A stretch of DNA of 64,000 nt from Letharia columbiana. Lineage: Eukaryota; Ascomycota; Lecanoromycetes; Lecanorales; Parmeliaceae. The first letter of the stretch is position 1. Each line of letters starts with the position of its first letter. The notes beneath the pieces were generated by a model. The model made no database searches. It saw only the letters and a list, made by a program, of their open reading frames with translations, and was not told the DNA's origin. Where the stretch lies: NCBI RefSeq assembly GCF_014066305.1, contig NW_023501062.1, positions 176,501-240,500 of the forward strand, given 5' to 3'. Shown one piece after another: positions 22,936 through 36,563 of this stretch. A program made the position numbers and the translations under genes.

Positions 22936-24039
22936 TAACTAATTCTATTAACTCGATTAGTATTAAAGTCTATATACTAATTACGCTAGTTAATAGATTT
23001 TTTATATATAATTTATAAAGCGTTATTACGTTAATTATCGCCGACGAAGCTATCGAGTATAAAATTTAATAAGAAATCTATATTAGTAACTCTTATATTT
23101 ATACTTAAACTTATAAATATTATAATTACTATAAAAAGAACTAATATAATAATATTAAATATATTACTTTATATCTCGAATTTAAGAAATAAAATAGTAA
23201 TAGTAGTAGGGGAAATCGCGGTAATCGCGGAGATCGCGATAGTTATAGCGATCGTAGCGATAAAGATAATAATAATAATAATTTCTCTAGCTCGAGTAAT
23301 AAAGATAAAGATAAAGATAAAAATACTTAAAATAATAAGTTTACTATCGATTATTAATCTAGTAATATTAAGATTATTATAGCGTAAATCTAGCTAGCGA
23401 TAATATATAGTTTTATAATATATATTAACTCTAATTTAAAAGATATTATATATCTTATCGCTAATTCTTAATTCTTATAAAATCGAGTCTATTATTTCTT
23501 TATTAAAAAGGGCTTAAAGACTATAGCTTAAACTTCTTCGATATTTATAGTTATTATATTATCGTACTTATAATTTATTAATAATATCTATACTTAATAT
23601 ATTACTTATAACTTCTTAACTTTTTAAATCTTTATTCTATTTAAATTATATTATTTAATTAATAAAGTTAATAGCTTAGTTATAATTATTAACTTTAAGC
23701 GTATTAAGTTTAAATATAAAGATTTTAAGAGTAAACGAATTCTATATATAAAAGATATCTAATATATTCTTAATAGTAATTTTAATCTAATTTCTTAAGA
23801 ATAACTCGAAGATTAAAACTATTCGCTTTAGCTTATACTCGAGAATATTAAAGTAGAAAAGTATAATATTATTTTTAGATATTAGTATAATTATCTTTAT
23901 ACGCTAGATATATAAATAAAAATTTTTATATACTTAATAATTATTAATAAAGATATTTCTATCTATAATAAGTTTACTATATTTATATCTATATCTAAAT
24001 CTAAATCTTTATTCTTATTCGCTAATACTCTAAATTTTT

Positions 24040-24910
24040 AAATTAATAAAAAAATCTTACGTATATAGCACGCTCGTTATAATTACTTAAGATATTAGAA
24101 TCTTAAAAAATTAGCTAAAATATATATTAAAATAAATTTATTTATTCTATTTTTTAAGAACGCGTATAAATTATATAATATTATTAATATAAAAGTTAAA
24201 TTATATAAGTATTATATAATATTAGATTATTAGAAAAATAATCTAATTTATAATAATCTCTAAGAGTTTTTCTTTATTTTTTATAATAGTTATAAATAAA
24301 TAGTAATCTTTCTAAACGATAAAACGCTTTATTTCGCTATATTCTTATTTTCTAATAAAAATAATCTTATAATTCTCGCGGCGTTTAAGTCTTTTCTAAA
24401 TTAAGTTAAATATAAAAATTATATTTATATTAGATTTTATAGTAATTATAATTTCGAGTATAATAATTATAATATATATACTTTTCGACTTATTAAAGAA
24501 ATTATCTAGAAAAATATTATATTTAATAATTTTTAAATAAATAATAAATTTAAATATCTTAATTAAACGATATAATATAAAACTAGCGCTATATTTAAAG
24601 AGAGTAAGCTATTATAAAAGTATTAATTAGAATTTATATAAGCTTCTAATTATCTACGTAATCTATAATTAATATTAAAAAGAAATATTATCTCTTATAA
24701 GATCTTTATAAACTATTTATCTAATATTTCGTATCTTTAAATTATCGAATAAACTAATTTCTATTAAATATATTTATTAAATATTAATTAGATTAAATAT
24801 AAGAATTATATCTATAAAAAACACTTAATTAATTATAAAGCTAATCGATTTTATTATATATTAATATTAATTAATAAAATTTAGATTTATTTAAATATAA
24901 CTTAAATTAA
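24040..24910 (+). pseudogene. Copia-A integrase relic
   Basis: The plus-strand frame has RYNHLRYQNLKKLAKI (the GHLGxxNLxKL-type zinc-binding block with its His/Cys residues partly mutated). It is followed by NNLIYNNLQEFF, NDKTLYFAIFL and FYSNYNFEY, corresponding to the DLxGP, DDxTR and SDNxxE blocks of Copia integrases. Catalytic Asp codons read Asn. Stops interrupt the frame. Confidence 0.75.
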
Positions 24911-25599
24911 TAATATCTTTTTTAAATTAATTTTATTTAAGCTTAACCCCGCTAAAGAAAAAGAGATTAATAATTAAAATCTATTTAAGAATAAAAATAA
25001 GCGTTATATAAATACGCTATAAAAGACTATACGTAAACTATTAACCGCCCCTTTAATATTAATTCTAGAGAAGAGAGCCTCGAAAAGAATAAGATAAGAA
25101 ATATTTATCGAAGTAGTAATTACCTTAGCTAAAGCTATTAGAAAATTCGTTATTATTATATAAATTCCTATTAGAAAAGTATCTTTATAAATACCTTCGC
25201 TATAAATATCGTTATAGATATCGTTATAAATATCGCTATAAACACCTTCATAGATATATCTAAGAGGGATAAAGTCGAAATCATCTAAAATCTTAAGCGA
25301 AAACACGCTTACGGGGTCTATCTCGATAGCTTTATAAGCCTTAATAAGATCTATAACTAGGTCTATAACTAATTAATAGTCTCTCTTAAAATAGTCTAGG
25401 CGATATAAAGTTCTTAAGACTTATCGCGATCTTTTATTAGATTTATTTATTCTTTTAGTTAAAGCTAACGCTCTTAAGCTATTTAAATCTTAAATATATT
25501 AAGAGATAATAGCGAATAAATATCGAAAAATAAAATAAGAATTTATTATATAAAAAGAAGTTAACTTCTTTATAGCTAATAATACTTAAATCTTAATAA

Positions 25600-26230
25600 A
25601 TCTATTTTTAAATACGTATACTCTAGATAATAAATAGATTTATAAACTTAAGCGAGGCTTTATTAAGAAGATTATACGATATAAAGCTTAATAAATAATT
25701 TATAATTTTAAATAGCGCGAAAGCGTAGATTTTAATAAGACTTTCGCCTTCGTAGTTAAGCCTATAAGCTATAAAGCGATCTTTACTTTAATAATAATCC
25801 TCGATTAAGAATTAAAATAAATAAATATTAAAATCGCTTTTCTCTATAATAATATAAAGAAAACTATTTATATAACATAGTTTATAGACTTTAAGATTAA
25901 TAGTAAATATAAGATATATAAGCTAAAGAAGGCGTTATATAATTTAAAGTAATCCTTAAAAATTTAATATAATACTCTCTTCGTATATCTAAAGAAATTA
26001 GACTTTAAGCTTATTATAACTAATTTCTTAATCTTTACTAACGATATTATAATTATTATAATCTATATAAATAATATTCTCTTAGTCGACTTCGATAAAA
26101 TAGAAATTTAAGATATTAAAGATAAATTTAATAGTTATTTCGAAATAATTAATTTAAGCTTATATATCTATTATTTAAATATAACTATTATTAGAGATTA
26201 TATTAATTATATTATTTAACTTAATTAAAT
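25600..26230 (+). pseudogene. Copia-A reverse transcriptase relic
   Basis: The plus-strand translation shows IYKLKRGFIKKIIRYKA, then FNKTFAFVVKPISYKAIF, then YVNNILLVDFDKIEI with FEITNLSLYIYYLNIT. These match the Copia RT order: RYKARLVxxG, the FxETFAxVVK box, the YVDDILLVG catalytic box and the F-E/K-M-x-D-L-G box. The catalytic Asp pair is now Asn-Asn. Confidence 0.9.
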
Positions 26231-26539
26231 AAAGTATATTAAAAAGTTTCTTATTAAGTATAGTATATAGGAATTTAAAAATATATCTACTCTTATAAAT
26301 ATCGAAAGATATTAGATATTTAAAGAGAACTTTTAAATCTTCGAAGTTTCTTATATCGAGTATTAATTAATAATAGAATTATTAATATATATAATATTTA
26401 ATATAAGATTAGATATTATATTCGCGATCTCGATAATATCTTAATATAACTCGAATTCTAACGAAGTTTATTAAAAAGCGGTTAAGCGAATTTTTCGCTA
26501 TCTTAGATAAATTATTAATTATTAACTCGTTTTTAAAGA

Positions 26540-27060
26540 AGATCTAAAATCTCTAAGCGGCTATATCGATGTCGATTAGACTAATAATTAAGATATTTAT
26601 CGCTTTATATCTAAGTATATATTTAATATCGATAGCGGGGCTATTAATTAGTTATCGAAGCGATAATCTATTATAGCACTCTCGATCTATAAGACTAAAT
26701 ATATCAACTAAATATAAGCTATTAAAGAAGTAATTTAGCTACGCGATTTATTAGATTAACTTAATTTTAATAATAAATAAATATAAGTAATAATTATTTT
26801 TTATAATAATTAAAGCGCTATAGTACTAGTTAAAAACTCTTAATTCTATATTTATATTAAATATATTAATATTTAGTATTATTATATATAGAAATAAATT
26901 ATTACTAAGAATATCGCTTTAGATTATATCTTTATCGATTAATAGATAGCCGACAATCTTATTAAGGCCCTTAATAAGAATAAGTTTAAGAGATTTTATT
27001 AATTTATTAGACTAGAATATCGTCTATAATTATAGCTTAATAATCTTAATATAAAAGAGC
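26540..27060 (+). pseudogene. Copia-A RNase H relic
   Basis: By position (after RT, before the 3' untranslated region) and by fragments such as GYIDVD (the GYxDAD-like first block of Copia RNase H), AIQLSKR-like and KYINIQYYYI (the KHIDIxYHFI block), this is the RNase H domain. RIP stops are present throughout. Confidence 0.65.
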
Positions 27061-27339
27061 TATCTACTTTAGAGAAGCTATTTTATTAATTTTTATATTA
27101 TAAATAATCGATTTAAGTTATTTATCGAGCCGCTATATTAAGCTTAGCACTTTATAAACTCGCTATTCTATATCGAAATAGCTATTTCTTTAACGCTATT
27201 ACCGCTATTATTACTAAAACTTCTAAAGCTCTTTTAAAGAACCTATATCTATTCGTTATTAATACCTCGAGTATTATACCTTTAAATTATCGCTACTATA
27301 GCTACTATTACTAAGAACTAATTATCTAAAATAACTTTT

Positions 27340-27783
27340 ATAGAAGCCTTATAGCCGGCGATATATAGCTAGAAGAATTTCTTTCAATTATTTTATTTAG
27401 TCACCCTCACAAATATCCTTCGACCTCGAATCGATCGATTTTTAGTATATATCAGATAGCCTAAAAATAAAATTTCCAAAAACCGTTTTTTGATAAAAAG
27501 TGGAATTTGAGTCATATTTGGGTGGGGGCCATAGTTTGACATAGTCGTTTTCAGATTTCGACTTTTTACTTTACCTACCCTATTTTAAACGTCGCGAACT
27601 TTAAATCTCGTATTTTTTAATTTCGTTCGTAGAGGGGGGTAGAGATATAAGAGGATAAAGGGGGTGTATTTTTACGCTAGCTATCCGGCACTAACTTATC
27701 TTATCTATTCGATTTTAATACCGTTAGCGTTAAATTTCGTGTTTACCAAATTTCGCTTATAAAAGAATACGTGCGAAGAAGAG
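27340..27783 (+). other. Less mutated 3' untranslated segment of Copia-A
   Basis: From about 27350 to the LTR the DNA regains CA and TG (for example TCACCCTCACAAATATCC, GTTTGACATAGTCG). The same segment is found before the 3' LTR of Copia-C (45480-45808) and Copia-B (29720-30090, other strand). It is non-coding. Confidence 0.7.
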
Positions 27784-27935
27784 TATTGAAATTCGGATTA
27801 CGTAATGCTTGGCGTCTTGGCGGTTATATAACTACGTTACGTAATACGTCTTAGCGCGCCTATATTAAGTCGCTCTTTTCTTCTATAGAACTTTATAGTT
27901 AATATAACTAAGTATTCTATCTTTATATTTTAATA
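27784..27935 (+). repeat. Copia-A 3' LTR
   Basis: 152 bp, starting TATTGAAATTCGG and ending ATATTTTAATA, followed at once by the second GACGC (27936-27940). It differs from the 5' LTR mainly by transitions. Confidence 0.9.
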
Positions 27936-27940
27936 GACGC
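27936..27940. repeat. Target-site duplication of Copia-A (right copy, GACGC)
   Basis: Identical to 20223-20227, which proves that the two LTRs belong to one insertion. Confidence 0.85.
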
Positions 27941-29570
27941 TTAAATAAAAATAAAATACTTATTAAAAAATCTTTAAATTCTAATAGGAAAATAAGAGAA
28001 AAGAGTCGATCTATTAAGATTATAATATCGTTTTAATAACGCGATAGAATTAATTCTTACGCGCTATAAGCGCGTTATTAATATATTATATAATAATATT
28101 AATACTACCTTCGAGAATAATATCGCTTTTATAATATTAATTAATAGTAATCTATAGTAAATCGATACGCTTAATATTAACGTTTTTATAGCGCTAATTA
28201 ATAACCCCTATAGCGAATAATATTAGATTTAAAAATTTATAATAAAATCTCGAAAGCTTAGTAGATAAAAGAAGAGAGAAGAGTTTTTCTATAAATAACG
28301 TTATTTTTATAGTATATTATATCTATAGCGAAATAACGTAATAATAATCTTTATTATAGAGATTTAAAGAAAGTAATTAATAGAGCGACGCGTTCGCGAT
28401 AACGCTCTCGATTATTAATTAATAATAGTAGAAATAATAATAATAGCTAGACGACGCGGCTTTATAAATAGTAATAAAATATTATTATATTATTACTATC
28501 TATATTACTAAGTACTACTTATTAATATTAATACTATAATAAAGAATATAAAAATCTCTTTCGAATTATTTATTTTTATTCTTTATAACTCTTAATATCT
28601 CTTTTATAAGTATTTACTCTAGCGTTATAACGTTAATATTAATACTAATATAAATATAATATATCTTATTATATTAATAGTCTACTTCTCTTTATTATAA
28701 ATATCTTATTATTATTAATCGCGTCGATACGTAGACTAATAATTTTATAATATCCTTTTTTAATAATAATAATAACTTTAATAATAAGTGTATAATCGCC
28801 TTATAAGCGCGACTACTAATTCTTAACTATTTCTACTACTATCGCTTTATATATATAACTACTAATAAGTTCTAATATCTAATTTACTATATAGAACTTA
28901 CTTTTATTAAAATAACGATTTATATATTTAAGATAAGTCTTTTTTTTATAATAATTATAAGATTAAAAGATACGATATTAGTCGCTATATTAAAATCTTC
29001 TTATATCTTTAAGCGTAAATAAGAAAATTAATATAATATTATCGTCGCGTTAAATAATCTTAAAAGCTATCTTATTAATAAGCTAAGCTCGATAAAAAGA
29101 TTATTTAATAGCGTAAATTATAGAAGTATATAATAGCGATAACTTCGATTATCTTTATTATAATTATAGATCTCTAAGACTAGCTCGTAGCGATATATAA
29201 GTATATAAAGAAATTAAAGAGAATAAATAAGTTATTAAAGAAGAAGCTTAAGAGCCTTTATCGATATATAACGAATATCGACGAGTATTAACTCGAAGAC
29301 TATACTTTAATTACCTTTTTATTAAAAAACTAAGTCGATAGATTTAACTCGATCTCTAACGCTAAAATAACGAAGAATATTTAAATAGCGACCTTTTTTT
29401 AGTAATAGCGCTAGTATAAAATCTTTAGATAATTCTTTAATAATTATTTTAAGTAAAAATACGTCTATATTAATAGTATATACTTTAATACGATAAACTC
29501 TCTTTATAGTAAAGCTTAATAGATAGTTAAATAATATAATTATTTTATTAATCTATATTTTAATAGTAGT
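27941..29570. other. Unclassified RIP-mutated DNA between Copia-A and Copia-B
   Basis: This must be the continuation of the DNA into which Copia-A inserted, so it could be the gag/5' end of Gypsy-A or the DNA beyond it. Long semi-open stretches occur on the plus strand, but I recognise no retroviral or transposase motif in either direction. Confidence 0.4.
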
Positions 29571-29719
29571 TGTGGAAATATAAGATAAGATACTTAGTTA
29601 TTAACTATGAAGTTATTATGAAGGAAAGAGCGACTAGATACGGACACGCTTAGGCGTGTCACATGACCATGTCACATGACCGCCAAGACGCCAAGAGTCA
29701 CGTTATCCGAATTTCAACA
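29571..29719 (-). repeat. Copia-B 3' LTR (less mutated)
   Basis: 149 bp. On the plus strand it starts TGTGGAAATATAAGATAAG and ends CCGAATTTCAACA. The intact TG..CA-type ends show the family termini before RIP. Confidence 0.88.
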
Positions 29720-30130
29720 CTCCCCTTCGCACGTATCCTCTTATAAGCGTTCGATGCTAACGGGGTCTAAAATCGGATAGCTAAGGTGAGTTAGTGCCGG
29801 ATAGCTAGCGTGAAAACACACCCCCCCACCCCTACTCCCCCATACGGACGAAATTAAAAAATACGAGATTCGATATTTGCGACGTCCAAAACAGGGTAGA
29901 TAAAGTGAAAAGTCGAAATCTGAAAACGACTATGTCAGACCAGTCCCCCACCAAAATTCGATCCAAATTCCACTTTTTATCAAAAAGCGGTTTTTTGAAA
30001 ATTTTATTTCTAGGCCATCTGGTACACACCAAAAATCGACCGATTTGAGGTCGGAGGATATTTGTGGGGATGGCTAAATAAAATAATTAAAAGAAATCCT
30101 TCTAGCTACATATCGCCGGCTGTAAGGCCC
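29720..30130 (-). other. Less mutated 3' untranslated segment of Copia-B
   Basis: Non-coding sequence shared with Copia-A and Copia-C next to their 3' LTRs, including AAAAATCGACCGATTTGAGG and CGGTTTTTTGA-type motifs. A run of C residues lies at about 29820. The 66-codon open frame at 29832-30032 is a by-product of low RIP, not a gene. Confidence 0.7.
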
Positions 30131-31299
30131 CTATAAGAGCCGTTCTAGATAACTAATCCTTGGCAATAGTAGCTGCGATAGCGGCAATTTAGAGGTATAA
30201 TACCCGAGGTATTAATAATAAATAGATATAGGTTTCTCGAAAGAGCTTTAAAGGTTTAATAGCGATAGTAACTATAGCGCTAAAGAAATAGCTATTCTAA
30301 TATAGAATGGCGAGTTCGCAGAGTGTTAAGTCTAATATAGCGGCTCGATAAGCGGTTTAAATAGATTATCCGTAGTACGAGAACTAATAAAATAACTTCT
30401 CTAAAGTAGACGATAGTAGACGACTCTTCTAGATTCAGATATAGATATAGTAGAATAGCTCTTCTATAAAATAAGACTATATTAAAATAATAGTAAGATT
30501 AGCGATTATTTAAGAGATAAGTAAATATAGCTTTCACCTTAAGAGCGTCTTAAAAAGTAACGAATTTATTCAGATAAAGGGTCTTAATAAGCTTATTAGC
30601 CATTTATTTATTAATAGAAATATACTATATATTCACTATATTATTATTAATCTTTTTCTATACGAAATAATAAATAATATTAATATACTTAGTACGAGTA
30701 TAAAATTAAGCGTTCTTTGCGAGAGTAATTATATCTTAATTATTATCGAAAATAATAATAATTTTAAGATTTATATTATCGAGATAAAGGAGTTAATTAA
30801 ATAAATTTTTTAATTAGATTACTTCTTTAATAATCTATATTTAATTGATATACTCTATCTTATAAGTAGATAATACTATAATAGCTTAACGCTTAGATAA
30901 TTAACTAATTATATCGCTCTCTATATTAAAGAGATAGTTAAATATAAACCTTTAAGTTATATCGCTAGTTTAATTAAAATTAATATAATTAATAAGCTCT
31001 TAAAGAAAGCCTTTATATACGAGTTCGTAGTATACTATATCTTTTAAATATCGAAAGATTTAAATAATTATATTTTAATACGCTAGAGTTAGATTAACTA
31101 AGTAGCGATTTATTAATAATACCGCGTAGGCGATATTAAGATAGATATCGAGTATAGTATATATAAGAGATCCCACCGCGGATTAATAATTCTCTTATAA
31201 TTTCCTTAAAGCGATATAGCTCTTTTTAGCGAGAGTTAGTTTATAATTAATTTTAAAAAATATCGATACTAAGATAAGATTTTAATAGTTAAAATAATT

Positions 31300-31930
31300 T
31301 AAGAATTAAATAATATAAATCTCTTATTTTAAGCGAAGAATATCGCTATAACGATTTCTCTTAATAGTTATATTTAAATAGTAAATATATAATTCTAAGT
31401 TCGATATATAAAACTTTATATTAAGTTTCTTCTTAATTCGCTAAATCTCGATTTTACTAAAGTTAATAATTAAGATATCATCGATATAAAGCGCTATAAT
31501 AATATTCTCTTTAGAGTTTATAAATACGCTATTATTTAATTCGATAGAGAGAAGATTTAGCTTTTTTATATACTCTAAAAAATACTAATATTAAATTTAA
31601 AGAAATTACTTTAAATTATAAAGTATCTTATTTAACTTATAAATCTTAATATTATCTTTACTAAAGCTATCGAATTAATATATATAAATCTCTTTCTTTA
31701 TATTATTATATAGAAAGATAATTTTAATATTTATTTATTTTAGATCTTAATTTAAAGTAATTATAAACGCGAAGATTATCTTATAATTTATAGACTTTAT
31801 TATTAATATAAAAGTATTATAATAATTATAGCTTTTCTATTATTCGAATTTTTAGCGTATCTTATAGCGAGTAATTTTTTTATCGAAGCTTTATTTTAAG
31901 ATATAGATTTATCTATCTCTTAGAATATAA
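31300..31930 (-). pseudogene. Copia-B reverse transcriptase relic
   Basis: The minus strand reads IYILKxSFDKKITRYKIR near 31.9 kb (YRLKRGxDGKxxRYKAR box), KTLYNLKQ near 31.6 kb and IALYIDDILIINFSKIEI near 31.5 kb. The last still carries both catalytic Asp residues (YIDD). Stops elsewhere inactivate it. Confidence 0.88.
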
Positions 31931-34900
31931 GCTTTAGATAACGTCTAAATAAGATATTAAGTGTTATTATCTATAAGAGATTTATATTTATTCTTTATAA
32001 AAAGTTTCTAATTTATTTAAAATAGTTAATTAGATATAACTTATTTATAAATAATAAATTTAAAAATATTTAACTTATTAATATAGTTCGTAAATAAGAT
32101 AAATATTATAAAGACTCTCGAAAGAGGGTTAAGAGATAGATTCTATAGATTTAAAATTATAAGATTTAAATAATCGTATAGCACTCTTTAAATAGCGCTT
32201 AATTTATAGTTTTCGCGAATAGCTTATATAACTTCGATAATAGTAAACGTTAAATCTAAACTTAAGAATATTAAATCTAAATCTAAGAAAATTTCTTATA
32301 TAGATAATATAGGTTAAATTATTAGTGTAAATATAAGTATAGTATTTAATTAAGTAGCCTATATTAAAGGCGCTTAAGCTAAGAACTCTCGCGTAATTAA
32401 TTAAGTTTATTATACTAAAGACTTTTATATAAATCTTCGCGAAGACGCTAGCTTATTAATTAGTTATAAAAAATTTAGTCTTAATTTTACTAATACTAGA
32501 GATTTTAAAGCTATCGAAAATTTAATAACTATTTTAATTATAGATATAATATCTTCTAATACTTCTTTAAGTTTAATATCTTTCAAAATATTAATAATAC
32601 GCTATTTATTTAATATCTTTCTAATAATAAATATTAATACTATTAAATATTACCGCTTATTTAAAAACTTATAAACCTTAATTTCTTCTTTTAAGTCTAT
32701 AATTAAAGATTATTTTTTTACGAAGTATACGCTATTAATATAAATAACTATCTTCTTAATAAGATTATATAATCGAAAGATATACTCCCCTTTATATTCT
32801 AGTAGTATATACTTTTCGCTTTAATCTATAAGCTTTTTCTAAATTCGTTTTATCGCATAAGCGATAGAATCGATTATATATAAATAAGAAAAAATAAATT
32901 TTTATTAATAGAAAGCCTTAAAAGAGATTATAATAGTTCTAATATTAGATAATTATATCGTTAAATAGTTAGCGATAATAACGATTTTAAATTAAAAGAA
33001 TTTATTAAGATTAAAGTTTAATAGAATAAGATATATCTTATATAATAAGGTCTACCTAAAATATTTAACCGTATTATTTATTTAGAGATTATTAGAAATA
33101 ATAAATTTTTACTTAATACTCGATAAAGCGAGATAGTTAAGAAAAGCTTTAAATATATATTCGCTCTTATTATTAAAATAAATATAAGAGATTTTATAAT
33201 TATATAATTTAAGATAAATCTTAAATTATAAGAATATAGCGAAGATTTTACTCTTATAATAAATATAGTAGACTTTAGAATAGAAGATAAAATTATTTTT
33301 AAATATTATAAAGTATTTATAGCTATTAAAATTAGTAGAGAATAGAGGTTCTATAAGATCGCTATAAATAAATTCGCTTAATTATATATCGAGTATAGTA
33401 GAACTAGTATAAGGGATAGTCTTTTAACGCCTTATAATATAATATTTATAAATATATTTATCCGCGATATTCTTAGTAAAATCTATATCTATCGCTATAG
33501 CGAAGAGTTTATTTAGATTCTATTAATCTAAATAATCTATATAAGTATATTAGAGTTAATAAATAAGATTTAAAAAAATACTATATATCGCTAAGATATT
33601 ATTTAAACTATTTTAGAGACCGAGAAAGAATAAATCTCGATTACGAGTATTTATAAACTTTAGATTATCTTTAATTAGAGCGTAGTTAATCTTATAAAAA
33701 ACGATTATAATATTAAAGTTTAAGAGTTTATCGATAAAAAGAAGATTAATATTTATATTAGATATATATAAGACGTTAAATAAGATAATATTTATACGCT
33801 TATCTTAAACGAAGTAATCTAAGCTAATAATATCGCGATCGAGGAATTAAATTTAATTACTTTTAATACCGCGAATAAAGCGAGAGTAAATCTTTTTATA
33901 AATAATAAATATCGAATAATTAACGAAGAAATAGTGAGAGTAGCTAGAGTTTACTATTATATAAGAGTATAGATTAACGAAGTTAGTAGTTATTAAATTA
34001 TATTTTAAATTAAAATCGATAACTATTAAGTTAATAACTTTCTTATTATTAATTATATCGAGAATATTAAAATTATCGAGATTAAAATTTATATAATATA
34101 TAATTAAATTTAATTCTTTTAGAAAAGTATAGTTAATATTAAGATACTTATTCTCCTCTAAAATAGAGATATTAAAGAGCGCTTCTTCGATACGCTTACG
34201 CTTAATACTAAGACTCTCTTCTATATTATTAAAGTTAATTATAATAATTTAAGCCTTCTTCTTCTTTTTCTTATTTAATATAAACTTTTTAAATTTTAAA
34301 TAAGAGAACTTAATCTAATATTTAATAAAAGAATATCTAAATTTATATTTAATAGCTTTATATAAAAAATAAATTTCGCGATTAGCTTCTAAGTCGCCGG
34401 TTTTATAATATCTAGCGAACTACTTATTTTTATTCTTATCGCTATTATTATAAATAGCGTATATAATAATATCGCCATCTTTAGATAATAGTAGATAAGT
34501 CTCTTTATTTATCGCGATATAGATAATCTTATTAAATTTAATAATCTTATCGTTATATAGCTTATAAATCTAAGTATAAATAATTATAAAGATATTAAAA
34601 GAGTCTTTAAATTCTATAAGAAAGAGTTAAATTAAGAAAGATTTTAATAGAGCGAGCGATTTATATAGACTAGCGATTTCGATAGTAATCTTACGAAAGT
34701 TCTTTTTATATTAATAAACGCCTTTTTTAAAAATAAGAGTGATATTAAGTAATTAGCGAATTAGCTTTATATAGAGCTCGAAGTCTTTAGATTTATAATA
34801 TTTAGCGATAGCGTTTAATATTATCTAAAAATCTTTATTATTATAATTAATCTCGATAAACTAATAACTATTATATCTAAAATATTAAAAAATAATTATA

Positions 34901-36414
34901 TAAATCTTAAACTTCGTAATTTTAATAAAGAGTAAAAGATTATTAAGTATTAATTAGCCCTTAATATCTTATCTTTATCTAATATATTTTATATTAAATT
35001 CTAAAATAGCGATAAAGATTAGAGAGAAACTATCTTTATTAAATTAAAACTAATTAATTAAAAATATTATAAAGCGCTATAATTAATTATTTAAATCTAT
35101 TATCGCTAAAAGATAGTTTAAATAAAGATATATAAAATATTAATAGAGAGAGTGATAGCGATAATAATAATAGTAATTTAGCTACTATTTTAGATAAAAT
35201 AATAAATTTAGAGAAAAACTCTAAGAGTAGCTTCGAAGCGGGTATAATAGATTTCTTAATATAAAGACTAAATAGCTTAATATCGCTTAAAGAACTAAAA
35301 GTATCTTCGCTAGCTTCGAATTTAAGATTAATAAAACTATTATTTAATAAAATAGCGGGAGTAGAATAGATACTCTAATCGTTATTAGAGTTTTTAAAGA
35401 TCTTATTAATACTAGTTAACTATCGCCTTTAAGCTTTAAGTTCTTATATAAAAAATAAAAAGTATTTATATATAAAGCTGCGATAGATATAGGCGATATA
35501 ATTAAAATAAAAGATACTTAATAGTAAGAATAACTTATAAATAAAGGCTAATTTCTAATAGAATTATATAGAGTATAGTTATTATAAATATATAAACCTT
35601 CTTCTTAAAGAGGAATTAGTACTCTTCTTATATTACTTATTTAAGAATTTAAATCTAGAATATTTATATCGCTAGCTACTATTATAAGACTTCGAAAATT
35701 ATTTTAACTTTATAATTATAATAATAGAATATAAATAATCGCAAAGAAAGAATTCGATAATAGAGCTTTAGCCCCCTTTTTTAAGAGACTTTTAAAGATT
35801 TAGAAGCTAATATTAATAAGATATTCTTATTATTTTAATCTTAGTAAATTTATAAGCGTATTAGAAGATAGTAATATTAGCTTTAAAATACTTTAAACTA
35901 CAATTAAATTATTAATATTAATATTTAATTACTTTTAATTAATAATTATTAATTCGATAATTAATATATAATTTTAAAATTAATATTAATATAGAATAGC
36001 TTTATTTTTAATAAAGTTAAGTATTCTAACTTAATGAAAGCTAATAAGATTTAAAGGGCTTTAATAATATAACTCGATTATACGATAATATAATCGTATA
36101 CTTAATATATTTAGCGAGTTCGATATTTCGACTAGAGATAATATATCTTAACTCGCTTAAAGTAGGGGTAATAGCGGCTTTTAGCCTCTTATATTATTAA
36201 TAAATTATACTCGCTTAGATCTACGATTATTTTAAGAGAAAAAAATACCTCTATTAAGAAGGTTAAAAGAATATCTTTATAGCTACTACTATCTCTATAT
36301 AATAGACTTTAGATATTATAAGATAAATATTAAAAGTCTAAAAATAGTCGTAGTTATAGAGGTAAATAATAGATATAATATAATAGTTATTAAATAGAGC
36401 TCGAGCTTATAATC

Positions 36415-36563
36415 TATAGAAATATAAGATAAGACACTTAGTTATTAACTATAAAGTTACTATAAAGAAAAGAGCGACTAGATACGAACACGCTAAGGCG
36501 TATCACGTAACCATGTCACGTGACCGCCAAGACGTTAAGAGTTACGTAATCCGAATTTCAATA
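36415..36563 (-). repeat. Copia-B 5' LTR
   Basis: 149 bp. On the plus strand it starts TATAGAAATATAAGATAAG and ends CCGAATTTCAATA. Compared with the 29571 copy, CA-to-TA and TG-to-TA differences prevail. The adjoining internal sequence (minus strand GATTATAAGCTCGAG) resembles the start after the Copia-A and Copia-C 5' LTRs (GATTATAAATC, GATTATAAGTCTAGA) and probably includes the primer-binding site. Confidence 0.88.

Larger units (their letters stand above)
20228..27935 (+). mobile_element. Copia-type LTR retrotransposon, RIP-mutated (Copia-A)
   Basis: A 7,708-bp element with two 152-bp LTRs (20228-20379 and 27784-27935) and a perfect 5-bp target duplication, GACGC. The original TG..CA ends are now TA..TA. 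The plus strand translates, with stops, into Copia integrase (about 24.04-24.9 kb), then reverse transcriptase (25.6-26.2 kb) and RNase H (26.5-27.1 kb); integrase before RT is diagnostic of Copia. About 0.6 kb is a nested copy of the minisatellite-bearing element (22344-22935). The last 400 bp before the 3' LTR are less mutated. It is inserted in or beside Gypsy-A gag. Confidence 0.93.
29571..36563 (-). mobile_element. Copia-type LTR retrotransposon, RIP-mutated (Copia-B)
   Basis: A 6,993-bp minus-strand element with 149-bp LTRs at both ends (29571-29719 and 36415-36563) in the same family as Copia-A and Copia-C. The reverse translation gives Copia RT (about 31.3-31.9 kb), with RNase H to its left and integrase to its right (about 32.9-33.7 kb). 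The flanking pentamers (GTAGT left, ATAAT right) are not identical, so the target duplication is unproven or mutated. The 3' LTR and about 400 bp beside it (29571-30130) keep CA and TG, whereas the 5' LTR is more mutated. Confidence 0.9.

Noticed and set aside
25004..25306. 100-codon minus-strand open frame with repeated IYNDIYN-like motifs
   Set aside because: Antisense to Copia-A pol between integrase and RT; its repetitive Tyr/Asn/Asp composition reflects a local TATCGTTATA-type repeat in RIP DNA.
29832..30032. 66-codon minus-strand open frame
   Set aside because: Lies in the Copia-B 3' untranslated segment and stays open only because RIP is low there; the equivalent segments of Copia-A and Copia-C do not conserve it.
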